From positions 186,001 through 250,000 of the forward strand of contig CAWAUB010000014.1 in the NCBI GenBank assembly GCA_963785155.1: a DNA stretch of 64,000 bases. Direction: 5' to 3'. The translations under genes and the position numbers were made by a program. Source of the stretch: DASUSH01 sp963785155 (lineage in GTDB: Bacteria > Actinomycetota > Thermoleophilia > Solirubrobacterales > 70-9). Shown one piece after another: positions 1 to 8,685 of the stretch (position 1 is the first letter of the stretch; each line of letters opens with the position of its first letter). The notes under the pieces are model-generated. The model had not been told where the DNA came from. It worked only from the letters and a program-made list of their open reading frames with translations, and ran no database searches.

Positions 1-5
1 GGGGC

Positions 6-2473
6 TTGGCCTCCATGACCCACCATGGCCGGCGAGCGGGGTTGCTCGCGCTTTCCCTGCTCGCGTTCGGCTCGACGCTGATCCCTCCGGCTGCCGCGGG
101 CAAGTCGCTCGACGCGAGCGTGCGGCGGACCGAGTACGCCGTCGCGCACATCAGGGCCGACAGCTTCAAGGAGATCGGCTTCGGCTTCGCCCACGCCTTC
201 GCGGAGGACAACATCTGCACGATCGCGGAGAGCTACGTGACCGTCGCGGGCGAGCGCTCGCGCTATTTCGGCGCGAACGGCAGTTTCCGCTTCTCCGGCA
301 ACGCGACCGTGAACGACAACCCGCTTGCGGACTTCTTCTACGCGGGGATCAACGAGTCGGGCGTCGTCGAGGAGCTGATGAAGGCGGAGCCCCCGCGCGG
401 GCCGCTGCCGGAGGTCCGCAAGCTGGTGAGCGGCTACGTCGCCGGCTACAACGCCTTCCTGCGGGAGACCCCGCCGGCGAAGATCCGCGACCCGGCCTGC
501 CGCGGGGCCGAGTGGGTCCGCCCGATCACGAAGATCGACGTCTATCGCCGCTTCTACCAGCTGGGAAGCCTGGCCAGTTCCGGCGTCGCGATCGAGGGGA
601 TCGGGGGCGCGGCGCCGGTGGCAGGCGGGCGAGCCGAGGAGGCCGAGGAGACCCAGCGATCGCTGGTCGAGGGAGCCGACGAAGGCGCCCTCTCGGACCT
701 GCAGATCCCACTCGGCTCGAACGCCTACGGCTTCGGGGCGGAGGCGACGAAGACCGGCCGCGGGATGCTGCTCGGCAACCCGCACTTCCCCTGGGACGGC
801 GCCGAGCGCCTGTGGCAGACCCACCTGCACGATCCCGGGCAAAGTTGAACGCCGCGGGCGGCGCGCTCTACGGCGCCCCCTTCATCGCGATCGGCCACAA
901 CGACTCGCTCGCCTGGACGCACACGGTCGCCACCGCGTGGCGGTTCGCCCCGTTCGAGCTGCGGCTCGCGCCAGGCGATCCCTACTCCTACGTCGTCGAC
1001 GGCCAGACCAAGCCGATGGAGAAGCACACGGTGACGATCCAGGTTCGCAACGCCGACGGCACGATCGGCGAGCGCACCGGGACCACCTACTCGACCGACT
1101 ACGGGCCGGTGCTGACCTCGATCCTCGGCCTGCCGATCTTCCCCTGGACGCCGGAGCGCGCCTACGCGCTCGGCGACGCCAACGGCGAGAACTTCCGCTA
1201 CCTCAACCACTTCGTGCGCACACAACAGGCCGGATCTGTCGGCGAGTACGACCGGATCCAGCGCGAGATCCAGGGCATTCCCTGGGTCAACTCGATCGCC
1301 GCCGACCGGCGCGGCACGTCCTACTACTCCATGGACGGCTCCGTGCCGAACGTGACGGACGAGAAGGCCGCGGAGTGCTCAGCCCCGATCGGCGTCGCGC
1401 TCGCGGCGGCGACCGGGATCCCGGTGCTGGACGGATCGCGCTCGGCATGCGCGCTCGCGACCGACCCCGATGCCGCGGCGCCGGGAATCCTCGGTCCCAA
1501 CAAGCTGCCCCACCTCTTCCGCCGTGACTACGTCACCAACGGCAACGACAGCCACTGGCTGACCAACCCCGAGCAGCCGCTCGAGGGATTCGACCGGATC
1601 GTCGGCGACGAGCGCACCGAGCGCTCGCTGCGAACGCGCCTGGGCCTGGTCATGGTCGAGGACAGGCTGAACGGGACGGACGGGCTGCCCGGCAAGGGAT
1701 TCTCGCTGCGCGACCTGCAGACGGTCGCGATCAACAACCGCCAGTACGCCGGCGAGCTGTGGCGGGACGAGCTGGTCGCCTTCTGCAAGGCGAGCCCGGT
1801 GCTCGCCGGCACGGCCGGGCCCGTCGCGACCGCGGACGCCTGCCCGGTGCTCGAGGCGTACAACCTCCACGACGACCTCGACTCGAAGGGCGCCGTCCTC
1901 TTCCGCCGCTTCGTCGCCAACGTGATCGCCGGCCAGACCGTCCCCACGGGGACGGCCAGCTCCCAGAACCCATTCCTCGACCTCGCGATGGAGGTGCCCT
2001 TCGATGCCTCCGACCCGGTCCACACCCCGCGCGGCCTGAGCGAGGGCAGCCCGCTGGTCGGCCGTGCCCTCGCCGACGCGATCAACGACCTGCGAGGCGC
2101 CGGCATCCCGCTCGACGCGCCGCTCGGCGACTGGCAGTACGACGTGCTCGGCGGCGAGCGGATCCCGATCCACGGCGGGCCGGGGCCGCTCGGGATCTTC
2201 AACGCGATCACGTCGACGTGGAACCCGAAGGAGGGCTACTCGAACATCCCCCACGGGACGAGCTTCCTGACCGCGGTCGCGTTCACCGATGGGAAATGCC
2301 CGGCCAAGGCGCGCACGTTCGTCACCTACGGCCAGTCGGAGAATTTACGTTCGCCGCACGCCAACGACTACACGAAGGCCTTCTCCGCGAAGGACTGGAA
2401 CGCGGTTCCCTATTGCGGCAAGCAGCTGCGGCGCAAGACTCTGGAGATCGAGCGCCTGCACGCCGGCGGCTAA
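6..2473 (+). CDS. Penicillin/AHL acylase family Ntn-hydrolase, frameshifted
   Basis: A secreted acylase of the penicillin G / acyl-homoserine-lactone acylase family, which hydrolyses amide-linked acyl chains after autoproteolysis. The N-terminus has a signal peptide (basic start, then a hydrophobic stretch ending near AAA at residue 31). The alpha-chain region is followed by the self-cleavage site LGSNAYGFG, whose Ser (about residue 238) would be the beta-chain N-terminal nucleophile; GNPHFPW and HNDSLAWTHTV are typical beta-chain motifs. The frame breaks near base 840: the first frame stops at 848, while homology continues in another frame from KLNAAGG to the stop at 2473, so about 820 residues are encoded in two frames. 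One missing base (or two extra) explains it. The start is TTG 6 or ATG 15, or lies before the window. It may be a pseudogene or a sequencing indel. Substrate (antibiotic, AHL or other amide) cannot be decided. Confidence 0.8.
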
Positions 2474-2494
2474 GCGCTCTCTACCCTTTCGGCC

Positions 2495-3412
2495 ATGCGG
2501 ATCGACGAGATACTCGCGTCGAAGGAGGAGCCGGTCTTCTCCTTCGAGTTCTTCCCGCCCCGCACGCCCGAGGGCGTCGAGAACCTGTGGGCGGCGGTCG
2601 AGCAGCTGCGCGGCCTGGAGCCCGACTACGTGTCGGTGACCTACGGCGCCGGCGGCGGCACCCGCGAGGGAACCCTCGAGATCTCCAAGCGCCTCAAGCA
2701 TGAATTCGGGATCGAGACGATGGCCCACCTGAGCTGCGTCGGGGAGACGGCGGAGGGCATCGAGGCGATGCTGGGCCGGATCGAGGCGACGGGGATCGAG
2801 AACGTTCTCGCGTTGCGTGGCGACCCGCCCCAGGGTGAGGACGAGTTCGTCCAGCCCGAGGGCGGTTTGTCCTCGGCGACCGAGCTGGCCGGGTTTGCCT
2901 CCGAGCGCTTCGATTTCTCGCTCGGCGGCTCCTGTTTCCCGGACGTCCACCCCGAGGCGGAGAGCCCGGAGGCCGACCTGGAGTACCTGAAGACGAAGGT
3001 CGACGCCGGCGTCCGCTTCCTGATCACCCAGCTCTTCTTCGACAACTCCGTCTACTTCGAGTTCCTCGACGCCGTCCGCGAGCGGGGCATCGACGTCCCG
3101 GTGATCCCGGGAATCCTGCCGATCCTGAGCCTCGGCCAGGTCAAGCGCTTCTGCGCCAACTGCGGCGCCAACCTCCCCGAGTCGCTCGTCGCCGAGATGG
3201 AGTCGCTCGGCGGCGACGCCGACGCCGAGGCCGAGTTCGGCATCGCCTACGCGGCGCGCCAGTGCGAGGAGCTCCTCGCCGCCGGCGCGCCAGGGATCCA
3301 CTTCTACCCGTTGAACCGCGCCGGCCCAACCCGCGCGGTCCTCTCGGCGCTGCGCGTCGGCCGGCCGTGGGAACGGGCGTCGAGCCCGCTTGGCGCGACC
3401 GCGGGTCCCTAG
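2495..3412 (+). CDS. metF: Methylenetetrahydrofolate reductase
   Basis: Cytoplasmic flavoenzyme reducing 5,10-methylene-THF to 5-methyl-THF for methionine synthesis. The 305-residue length is normal for the family. The N-terminal FSFEFFPPRTPEG motif, YVSVTYGAGGGTREGT (residues about 47-62) and the NVLALRGDPP segment (about 106-115) are family signatures of the TIM barrel with FAD and folate sites. The ATG at 2495 lies 21 bases after the acylase stop and is the only good start. The next gene begins 6 bases after its stop, so it may share a transcript with the secreted propeller protein, although the two have no obvious functional link. Confidence 0.95.
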   Translation: MRIDEILASKEEPVFSFEFFPPRTPEGVENLWAAVEQLRGLEPDYVSVTYGAGGGTREGTLEISKRLKHEFGIETMAHLSCVGETAEGIEAMLGRIEATGIENVLALRGDPPQGEDEFVQPEGGLSSATELAGFASERFDFSLGGSCFPDVHPEAESPEADLEYLKTKVDAGVRFLITQLFFDNSVYFEFLDAVRERGIDVPVIPGILPILSLGQVKRFCANCGANLPESLVAEMESLGGDADAEAEFGIAYAARQCEELLAAGAPGIHFYPLNRAGPTRAVLSALRVGRPWERASSPLGATAGP

Positions 3413-3418
3413 GCACGG

Positions 3419-4981
3419 ATGAAGAACGCGATTGCGCTGGGGGCGCTGGGGACCATGGCGCTCCTCGGCGCCGCGCCGGCGGAGGCGCGGACCGGCTACA
3501 TCACGGGCGGAGGCAAGCTCGACGTGCTCGACACAGCGACGAACACCATCGGCACGCCGATCCCGATCGGAAGCGACCCGCAATCGGTTGCGATCACCCC
3601 CGACGGCCTGCGCGCCTGGGTCCCCAGGCACAACGATCCCGATCTCTCGCTGGTCGACACCACGACGAACACCGTCATCGGCGCGCCGATCCCGACCGGG
3701 TTCATGCTGTCGGTGGCGATCACCCCCGACGGCTCGCGGGCCTACCTGTCCAGCCCACCTGGCGACAGCGTCTCGGTGATGGACACCGCGACGAGCAATG
3801 TGATCGGCGCGCCGATCCCGGTCGGAGACACCCCTCGCTACGTGGCGATCGCCCCCGACGGCTCGCGGGCCTACGTCTCAAACACGGACGGAGGCACCGT
3901 CTCCGTGATCGACATCGCGACGAACACGGTCACGGGCACGATCCCGGTCGGGATCGGCCCTCGCGCGATCGCCTTCACCCCCGACGGCTCGCGGGCCTAC
4001 GTCGGCAACGCCCTTTCCAACGAGATCTCCGTGATCAATACCGCGACGAACGCGGTCATCGACGTGATCCCGAACGGCGTCGGCCCGGGCTCGGTCGCGA
4101 TCACTCCCGACGGCTCGCGCGCCTACGTCGGCCACGCGTTCTCAAACGACGTCTCCGTGATCGACATCGCGACGAACACGGTCATCGGTGCGCCGATCCC
4201 GGTCGGTGACCGCCCGATCTGGGTCGCGATCACTCCCGACGGCTCGCGCGCCTACACCGCCAATCTTCTCTCGGACGACGTCTCGGCCATCGACACCACG
4301 ACGAACACGGTCATCGGTGGGCCGATCCCGATCGGGGGCAACCCGAGCTCGATCGCGTTCATCCCCGCCCAGGCGCCGACCGCCGCGTTCTCGGCGTCGC
4401 CCGGCTCGCCCGTGAGCGGCCAGAGCGTGGGCTTCGACGGCCGGGCCTCGACCGATCCCGACGGCACCGTCGCCCGCTATGACTGGGACTTCGGCGACGG
4501 CGCGCAGGCCGCCGACGGCGGCGCGACTCCCTCGCACACCTACTCGTCTCCCGGCACCTACACGGTCCGCCTCACGGTCACCGACAACGAGGGCTGCTCG
4601 ACCGAGCTCGTATTCACTGGACAGACCGCCCTCTGCAACGGTTCCCCGAGCGCGTCGACGACCCGCACCGTGACGGTCGACCCCGTCCCCGACCTGAAGA
4701 TCCTCAGCCTCGAGCGACATCGAAAAGACGGCACCGCCACCCTCACCGTCGAGGCCAACGTCGCCGGCAACCTCAATATCGGCAGGACCAACAAGGTCAA
4801 GGGGTTCGGCCCCGTGACGCTCGCCGAGGCCGGGCAGGCCGAACTCGAGGTGGTGGCGAGAGACCACCTCACGAGGACGCTCGAACGAAAGGGCCGGCTG
4901 ACCGTCAACCCGCGGATCCAGCTCTACGCCGAGGACGGCTACGCCGGCATCCGGCACAAGTTCAAGTTGCGCCAGGACTGA
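3419..4981 (+). CDS. Secreted YVTN beta-propeller protein with PKD domain
   Basis: An exported, probably cell-surface, 520-residue protein. A signal peptide (about residues 1-24, cleavage near AEA) is followed by about seven repeats of roughly 43 residues, each with a VAITPDGSRAYV-like and a VSVIDTATNTVIG-like segment. This is the YVTN/40-residue beta-propeller pattern, which makes a closed blade-type fold for protein or ligand binding. Residues about 325-425 form a PKD domain (the GRASTDPDGT and YDWDFGDG motifs are visible), then a C-terminal Ig-like tail. No catalytic residues are seen. It follows metF by 6 bases. The repeats are nearly identical at DNA level, so repeat number may vary between strains. 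The function is unknown; adhesion or surface binding is an inference from domains. Confidence 0.85.
   Translation: MKNAIALGALGTMALLGAAPAEARTGYITGGGKLDVLDTATNTIGTPIPIGSDPQSVAITPDGLRAWVPRHNDPDLSLVDTTTNTVIGAPIPTGFMLSVAITPDGSRAYLSSPPGDSVSVMDTATSNVIGAPIPVGDTPRYVAIAPDGSRAYVSNTDGGTVSVIDIATNTVTGTIPVGIGPRAIAFTPDGSRAYVGNALSNEISVINTATNAVIDVIPNGVGPGSVAITPDGSRAYVGHAFSNDVSVIDIATNTVIGAPIPVGDRPIWVAITPDGSRAYTANLLSDDVSAIDTTTNTVIGGPIPIGGNPSSIAFIPAQAPTAAFSASPGSPVSGQSVGFDGRASTDPDGTVARYDWDFGDGAQAADGGATPSHTYSSPGTYTVRLTVTDNEGCSTELVFTGQTALCNGSPSASTTRTVTVDPVPDLKILSLERHRKDGTATLTVEANVAGNLNIGRTNKVKGFGPVTLAEAGQAELEVVARDHLTRTLERKGRLTVNPRIQLYAEDGYAGIRHKFKLRQD
3530..4370 (+). repeat. In-gene tandem repeat (about 129-bp units) coding propeller blades
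   Basis: About six to seven imperfect direct repeats of roughly 129 bp within the propeller gene. Each carries a version of 'cccgacggctcgcgggccta' and 'gcgacgaacacggtcat'. They encode the YVTN blades, are in frame, and are typical of recent duplication by recombination. They are not a CRISPR array because there are no unique spacers and the units are translated. Confidence 0.8.
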
Positions 4982-5032
4982 GCCCTTCGGTTCCGCTGGC
5001 CGAGGTGGGCGCCTCGTAGACTCCCCGCCGCG

Positions 5033-5911
5033 ATGGGCGAGTTCGAATACGACGGCCATGTCATCTCCTACGACGAGTACGGCGCCGGGGAGCGCGTGCT
5101 TGTGATGACACACGGGCTGCTGATGAGCCGGCGGATGTACGAGGGACTCGGGCCCGAGATGGCGGCTCGCGGGATCCGGGTGATCTGCCCCGACCTGCTC
5201 GGCCACGGGCGCTCCGATCGCCCGGTCGACCTGCAGGCCTACGGGATGGCGAACTTCGCCGACCAGCTCGCGGCGCTGCTCGATCACCTGGAGCTGTCCG
5301 AGGCCGTGATGGGCGGGACCTCGCTCGGCGCCAACGTCAGCCTCGAGATGACCGCCCGCCACCCGGACCGAATACGCGGCCTCGTCACCGAGATGCCGGT
5401 GCTCGACAACGCGCTGCTCGCGGTCGCGCTGATCTTCACGCCGGTGATGATGGGCCTGCGCTTTGCCACGCCGCCGCTGCGCCTCGTCTCCGCCGTCACC
5501 TCGCGGATTCCGCGCACGATCAACCTGATCGACGTCGGCCTCGACTGGGTTCGCCAGGACCCCGAGCCCTCGCTCGCCGTGCTCGAGGGACTGCTGATCG
5601 GGCGCACCTGCCCGCCCCACTCGGAGCGCGTCAACTTCGAGCAGCCGGCGCTCATCATCGGCCATCGCGGCGACCCGCTCCACCCGTTCTCGGACTCGGG
5701 GATGCTCGCCGACGAGATGCCGAATGCCCGCCTGCTGAACGCCAACTCAATCCTCGAGTGGCGGCTCAACCCCCGCCGGCTGAACGACGAGCTGGCTCGC
5801 TTCATCACCGAGGTCTGGGAGGCGCCCGAGCTGTCCGCGGCCCGCGCCGCTCGTAGCGGCGGCCACGCTCCCGGCAACGGTCAGCCGCCGCAGTCCGTCA
5901 CGGACGACTGA
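5033..5911 (+). CDS. Alpha/beta-fold hydrolase
   Basis: A 292-residue cytoplasmic alpha/beta hydrolase. The oxyanion-hole region THGLLMSRRMY (about residues 26-36), the DLLGHGRSDRP strand/loop, the nucleophile elbow GGTSLGA (Ser about residue 97) and a late GHRGDPLHPFSDSG segment holding the acidic residue are typical. The usual late catalytic His is not clear, because the C-terminal region reads LNANSILEWRLNP where many family members have 'xxxGH'. This could mean reduced or altered catalysis. The ATG at 5033 starts directly with a canonical beta-strand, and no upstream start is needed. It stands alone, 50 bases from each neighbour. The substrate is unknown. Confidence 0.8.
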   Translation: MGEFEYDGHVISYDEYGAGERVLVMTHGLLMSRRMYEGLGPEMAARGIRVICPDLLGHGRSDRPVDLQAYGMANFADQLAALLDHLELSEAVMGGTSLGANVSLEMTARHPDRIRGLVTEMPVLDNALLAVALIFTPVMMGLRFATPPLRLVSAVTSRIPRTINLIDVGLDWVRQDPEPSLAVLEGLLIGRTCPPHSERVNFEQPALIIGHRGDPLHPFSDSGMLADEMPNARLLNANSILEWRLNPRRLNDELARFITEVWEAPELSAARAARSGGHAPGNGQPPQSVTDD

Positions 5912-5962
5912 GCGCCCCTTCGTTTAGCGGCCGCAAAGGGTCTTTCCAATACCCTGCCGCGC

Positions 5963-6661
5963 GTGTTTGGGCTGACAAGAAATGCGCTCGCCGCCGCGCT
6001 CTCCGTAGGCGCGCTGACGCTCGCCGCCTGCGGTGGTGACGATGAGACGACTTCGACCACCTCGTCGACCACCGCCACGCAGACGACCGTGACCGAGACG
6101 GGCGACGACTTCATCGATCCCTCGACCGGCGATTCGGCCGGCCTCGCGCCGGATACCAGGGTCGCGGCCGAACTTCCTCCTCCCGAGACCGACGACCTCG
6201 AGGTCGCAGCGGAGTCAGCCGGATGCGAGCTGCAGCTCGACCTGCCGGACGAGAGCGTGCCGGATAAGAGCGGCAGCATTCACGTCGCCCCTTCCGAGCC
6301 CGTCACCTACGACTCCGTCCCGCCGACCTCCGGTAACCACGACGACGTTCCCACCGCCGACGGCTCCTACCTCGACACGCCGGAGGACCGCAACTACGTC
6401 CACTCGCTGGAGCATGGCCGCGTCCTGATCCACTACAGCCCGGACCTGTCAGAGGACGAGCAGCTCCAGCTGAAGGGCGTGCTCGCGGAGGACCCGGGCG
6501 GGATTCTTCTCTTCCCGAACCCGGACATGCCCTACGCGGTCGCCGCCACCGCCTGGACCAACCTGATCGGGTGCGACACCTATACGCCCGAGACCCCCGA
6601 CGCGATCCGCGCGTTCATCGCCGAGTTCCGCGGCCAGGGGCCCGAGGACATCCCCTTCTAG
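5963..6661 (+). CDS. DUF3105 lipoprotein
   Basis: A 232-residue predicted lipoprotein. The N-terminus ends in a lipobox LTLAAC (Cys about residue 23), followed by a Thr-rich linker (TTSTTSSTTATQTT) and a DUF3105 domain with PPTSGNHDD, VHSLEHGRVLIHY and MPYAVAATAWTNLIGCDTYTPE. The conserved His residues and the invariant Cys resemble a metal- or redox-related fold, but the family has no known biochemical role. GTG at 5963 is used as start, giving a complete signal sequence. The next DUF3105 gene begins 3 bases after its stop, so the two are probably co-transcribed and translationally coupled; they look like a tandem duplication. Confidence 0.85.
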   Translation: MFGLTRNALAAALSVGALTLAACGGDDETTSTTSSTTATQTTVTETGDDFIDPSTGDSAGLAPDTRVAAELPPPETDDLEVAAESAGCELQLDLPDESVPDKSGSIHVAPSEPVTYDSVPPTSGNHDDVPTADGSYLDTPEDRNYVHSLEHGRVLIHYSPDLSEDEQLQLKGVLAEDPGGILLFPNPDMPYAVAATAWTNLIGCDTYTPETPDAIRAFIAEFRGQGPEDIPF

Positions 6662-6664
6662 GCC

Positions 6665-7414
6665 ATGGCTTCGAAGAAGGAAGAGCGTGAGCGCCTGCGC
6701 CGGGAACGACTGGCCGCACAGGCATCGGCGTCGGGCGAGGACCGCCGCCGGCTGATCCTCGGTTACTTCGTCGCCGGGCTGCTCGGCGCGGCCGTCGTCG
6801 TCGGCATCATCGTCGCGATCTCGAGCGGAGGCGGTGCCAGCAGTGAGGAGGCCGAGGCGAACGAGGCGGCCGGGATCGACCCGCTCACGGGGTTCATCGT
6901 GCCGGAGGACATCACCCCCGACGAGCGCGAGGGCACCCCGCCGCCCGCCGTCGCGCAGGCCGATCCCGAGCTCGCCGCGGAGGCCGCCGGGTGCGAGCTC
7001 CAGCTCGACCTCGAGGACGAGGGCAACACCCACCTCGGCGCCAGCGCGAAGACGCCGGACTACAAGACGAACCCGCCGACCTCCGGCGATCACTCACCCG
7101 AAAACCTGGCGGACGGCGCGTACCTCGACTTCCCCGACGTGATCAACTCGACCCATTCGCTCGAGCACGGGCGGATCGAGGTCCAGTACGACCCGAAGCT
7201 GCCCGAGAACGAGCAGCTCGCGCTCAAGGGGCTGTTCGACTCCGACCCGGAGGGAATGCTCATGTTCCCGAACCCGGAGATGCCCTATGCGGTCGCCGCG
7301 ACGGCCTGGACGAACATGCTGACCTGCGATGAGTACACCCCCGAGGTGATCGACGCGGTCCGCGCCTTCCGCGACCAGTTCCGCGGCCAGGGCCCAGAGG
7401 ACATCCCCCTCTAA
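6665..7414 (+). CDS. DUF3105 membrane protein
   Basis: A 249-residue paralogue of the preceding lipoprotein, anchored by a transmembrane helix (about residues 28-53) rather than a lipid. A charged cytoplasmic N-tail (KKEERERLRRERLAAQ) precedes the helix. The DUF3105 domain keeps PPTSGDHSPE, THSLEHGRIEVQY and MPYAVAATAWTNMLTCDEYTPE, and ends in the same FRGQGPEDIP tail as its neighbour. The ATG lies 3 bases after the upstream stop. Identical tails and motifs support duplication followed by a change in anchoring. The function is unknown. Confidence 0.85.
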   Translation: MASKKEERERLRRERLAAQASASGEDRRRLILGYFVAGLLGAAVVVGIIVAISSGGGASSEEAEANEAAGIDPLTGFIVPEDITPDEREGTPPPAVAQADPELAAEAAGCELQLDLEDEGNTHLGASAKTPDYKTNPPTSGDHSPENLADGAYLDFPDVINSTHSLEHGRIEVQYDPKLPENEQLALKGLFDSDPEGMLMFPNPEMPYAVAATAWTNMLTCDEYTPEVIDAVRAFRDQFRGQGPEDIPL

Positions 7415-7439
7415 GCCAGGAGCGTCAGGCATCCTGCAG

Positions 7440-7460
7440 GCGTGCTTTGCACGCTCTTTG
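7440..7460 (+). terminator. Possible intrinsic terminator after the DUF3105 pair
   Basis: Inverted repeat GCGTGC-TTT-GCACGC followed by TCTTTGCGGGTTT, 26 bases after the DUF3105 stop. The stem is short and the T-tract interrupted, so the call is tentative. Confidence 0.4.
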
Positions 7461-7490
7461 CGGGTTTCTGCGACTCTGTGGAGAACTCCG

Positions 7491-7515
7491 CAACAACGAC
7501 TCGGATGCGTTGTTG
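7491..7515. promoter_or_regulatory. 8-bp inverted repeat upstream of the amidase
   Basis: CAACAACG, nine bases, CGTTGTTG: a perfect dyad ending 12 bases before the amidase ATG at 7528. It could be an operator or a 5'-UTR hairpin covering the ribosome-binding region. No known regulator is recognised. Confidence 0.4.
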
Positions 7516-7527
7516 GATGGTTAAGGG

Positions 7528-8682
7528 ATGGCAAGGAACGTGCGAAGGAACGTAAACGTCGCTTGGATCGCGGCAATCGTGGCCGTCGGAGCCCTGCTCT
7601 GGACGGTTGCGCCGGCGATCTCGCTTCAGTCCTACGCGCCGGAGCCGGTCAACTTTGAGCAGGCCGTGCCGTCGACCGAGCGGTTGAGCGACCGCGAGGC
7701 GCTTCGCGCGGGCTACGCACACTCCATCCGCTTCGTTTCCGATCCGATCGCCGCCCCGAAGCGGTTCGACCTGGTCGGCCTACCCGACATCAAGTCGCCA
7801 GTCGAGCTCCGCGCCCGTGAGGCCGGCGGCGAGTGGACCGACTGGGTCGAGAGCTCCGACGGCGAGCCGATCTGGACCGGCGGCAGCGACGAGCTCCAGC
7901 TCCGCTCCGACGGCGAGGCTCCGCGCGGTGAGATCGCCTACGTCAACGTCTCCGGTGACGCCACCGGCACCGACCGCGCGCTGAACGCGGCGCGCAGCGT
8001 CGTCAACGCCGGCTTCCTCTCCGTCGCCTCCGTCTTCTCCCCCTCCGATGCCGCCGGCGACGCGCCGTTCGAGGTCGTCAATCGCAACCAGTGGGACCCG
8101 GGCCATGACTGCGTCCCCAAGGCGCCGGCCTATGGCACGGTGAAGGCAGGCGTCGTCCACCACACGGTGAACGCGAACGACTACACCACCGCCGAGGCGC
8201 CGGGCGTCGTCCTGGCGATCTGCCGCTACCACCGTTACTCACACGGCTGGAACGACATCGGCTACAACGCGCTCGTCGATCGCTTCGGCAACGTCTACGC
8301 CGGCCGCACCGGCGGCCTGACCAACGCCGTCATCGGCGCCCACACCGAGGGCTTCAATTCGCAGACCTTCGGCGTCGCCTCGATCGGCGACCACACCCAC
8401 ACCCGGCTCTCGCACGCGGCGGTCGAGGCGATCACCAACCTGCTCGCGTGGAAGCTCTCGCTGCACGGGATCGACGGGCTCGGCAAGGTCAAGGTTCCCT
8501 CCTCGAGCGGCAACAAGGTGACGAGCCGCGAGGTGACCCGCCACCGTCACTTCAACGAAACCGCCTGCCCGGGCAAGGCGCAGATCAAGAAGATCCTCGC
8601 CATCACCCAGCAGAAGATCGCCGACGGCACGTTCACTCCGCCGCCGGAGACGCCGCCGGCCGGCGGCATCGTGCCCGGGTAG
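7528..8682 (+). CDS. Peptidoglycan recognition-type N-acetylmuramoyl-L-alanine amidase
   Basis: A 384-residue exported protein with an N-terminal hydrophobic segment (about residues 9-33; signal or anchor) and a C-terminal PGRP/amidase_2 domain (about residues 188-360). Visible motifs are NRNQWDPG, GVVHHTVNANDY (zinc His), YRYHRYSHGWNDIGYNALVD and RHFNETACPGK (second zinc site). These cleave the MurNAc-L-Ala bond or bind peptidoglycan. A middle region (about 60-150) resembles the sugar-binding-like region often found N-terminal to actinobacterial PGRPs. ATG 7528 is adjacent to AAGGG; a GTG 12 bases downstream is an alternative. It ends a + strand run and converges with the polysaccharide locus. 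Confidence 0.88.
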   Translation: MARNVRRNVNVAWIAAIVAVGALLWTVAPAISLQSYAPEPVNFEQAVPSTERLSDREALRAGYAHSIRFVSDPIAAPKRFDLVGLPDIKSPVELRAREAGGEWTDWVESSDGEPIWTGGSDELQLRSDGEAPRGEIAYVNVSGDATGTDRALNAARSVVNAGFLSVASVFSPSDAAGDAPFEVVNRNQWDPGHDCVPKAPAYGTVKAGVVHHTVNANDYTTAEAPGVVLAICRYHRYSHGWNDIGYNALVDRFGNVYAGRTGGLTNAVIGAHTEGFNSQTFGVASIGDHTHTRLSHAAVEAITNLLAWKLSLHGIDGLGKVKVPSSSGNKVTSREVTRHRHFNETACPGKAQIKKILAITQQKIADGTFTPPPETPPAGGIVPG

Positions 8683-8685
8683 CGC

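Noticed and set aside
512..2254. Long Arg/Pro-rich open frames overlapping the acylase on both strands
   Set aside because: Composition (RRRR, PRRP) is typical of out-of-frame GC-rich DNA; only the part from base 842 on carries acylase motifs.
3262..4209. 315-codon frame with regular RHRDEHGHR-type repeats
   Set aside because: It is the shifted reading of the tandem propeller repeats; the periodicity comes from the real gene.
3530..4370. Possible CRISPR array
   Set aside because: Repeats are about 129 bp, in frame and translated as YVTN blades; there are no spacers and no cas genes.
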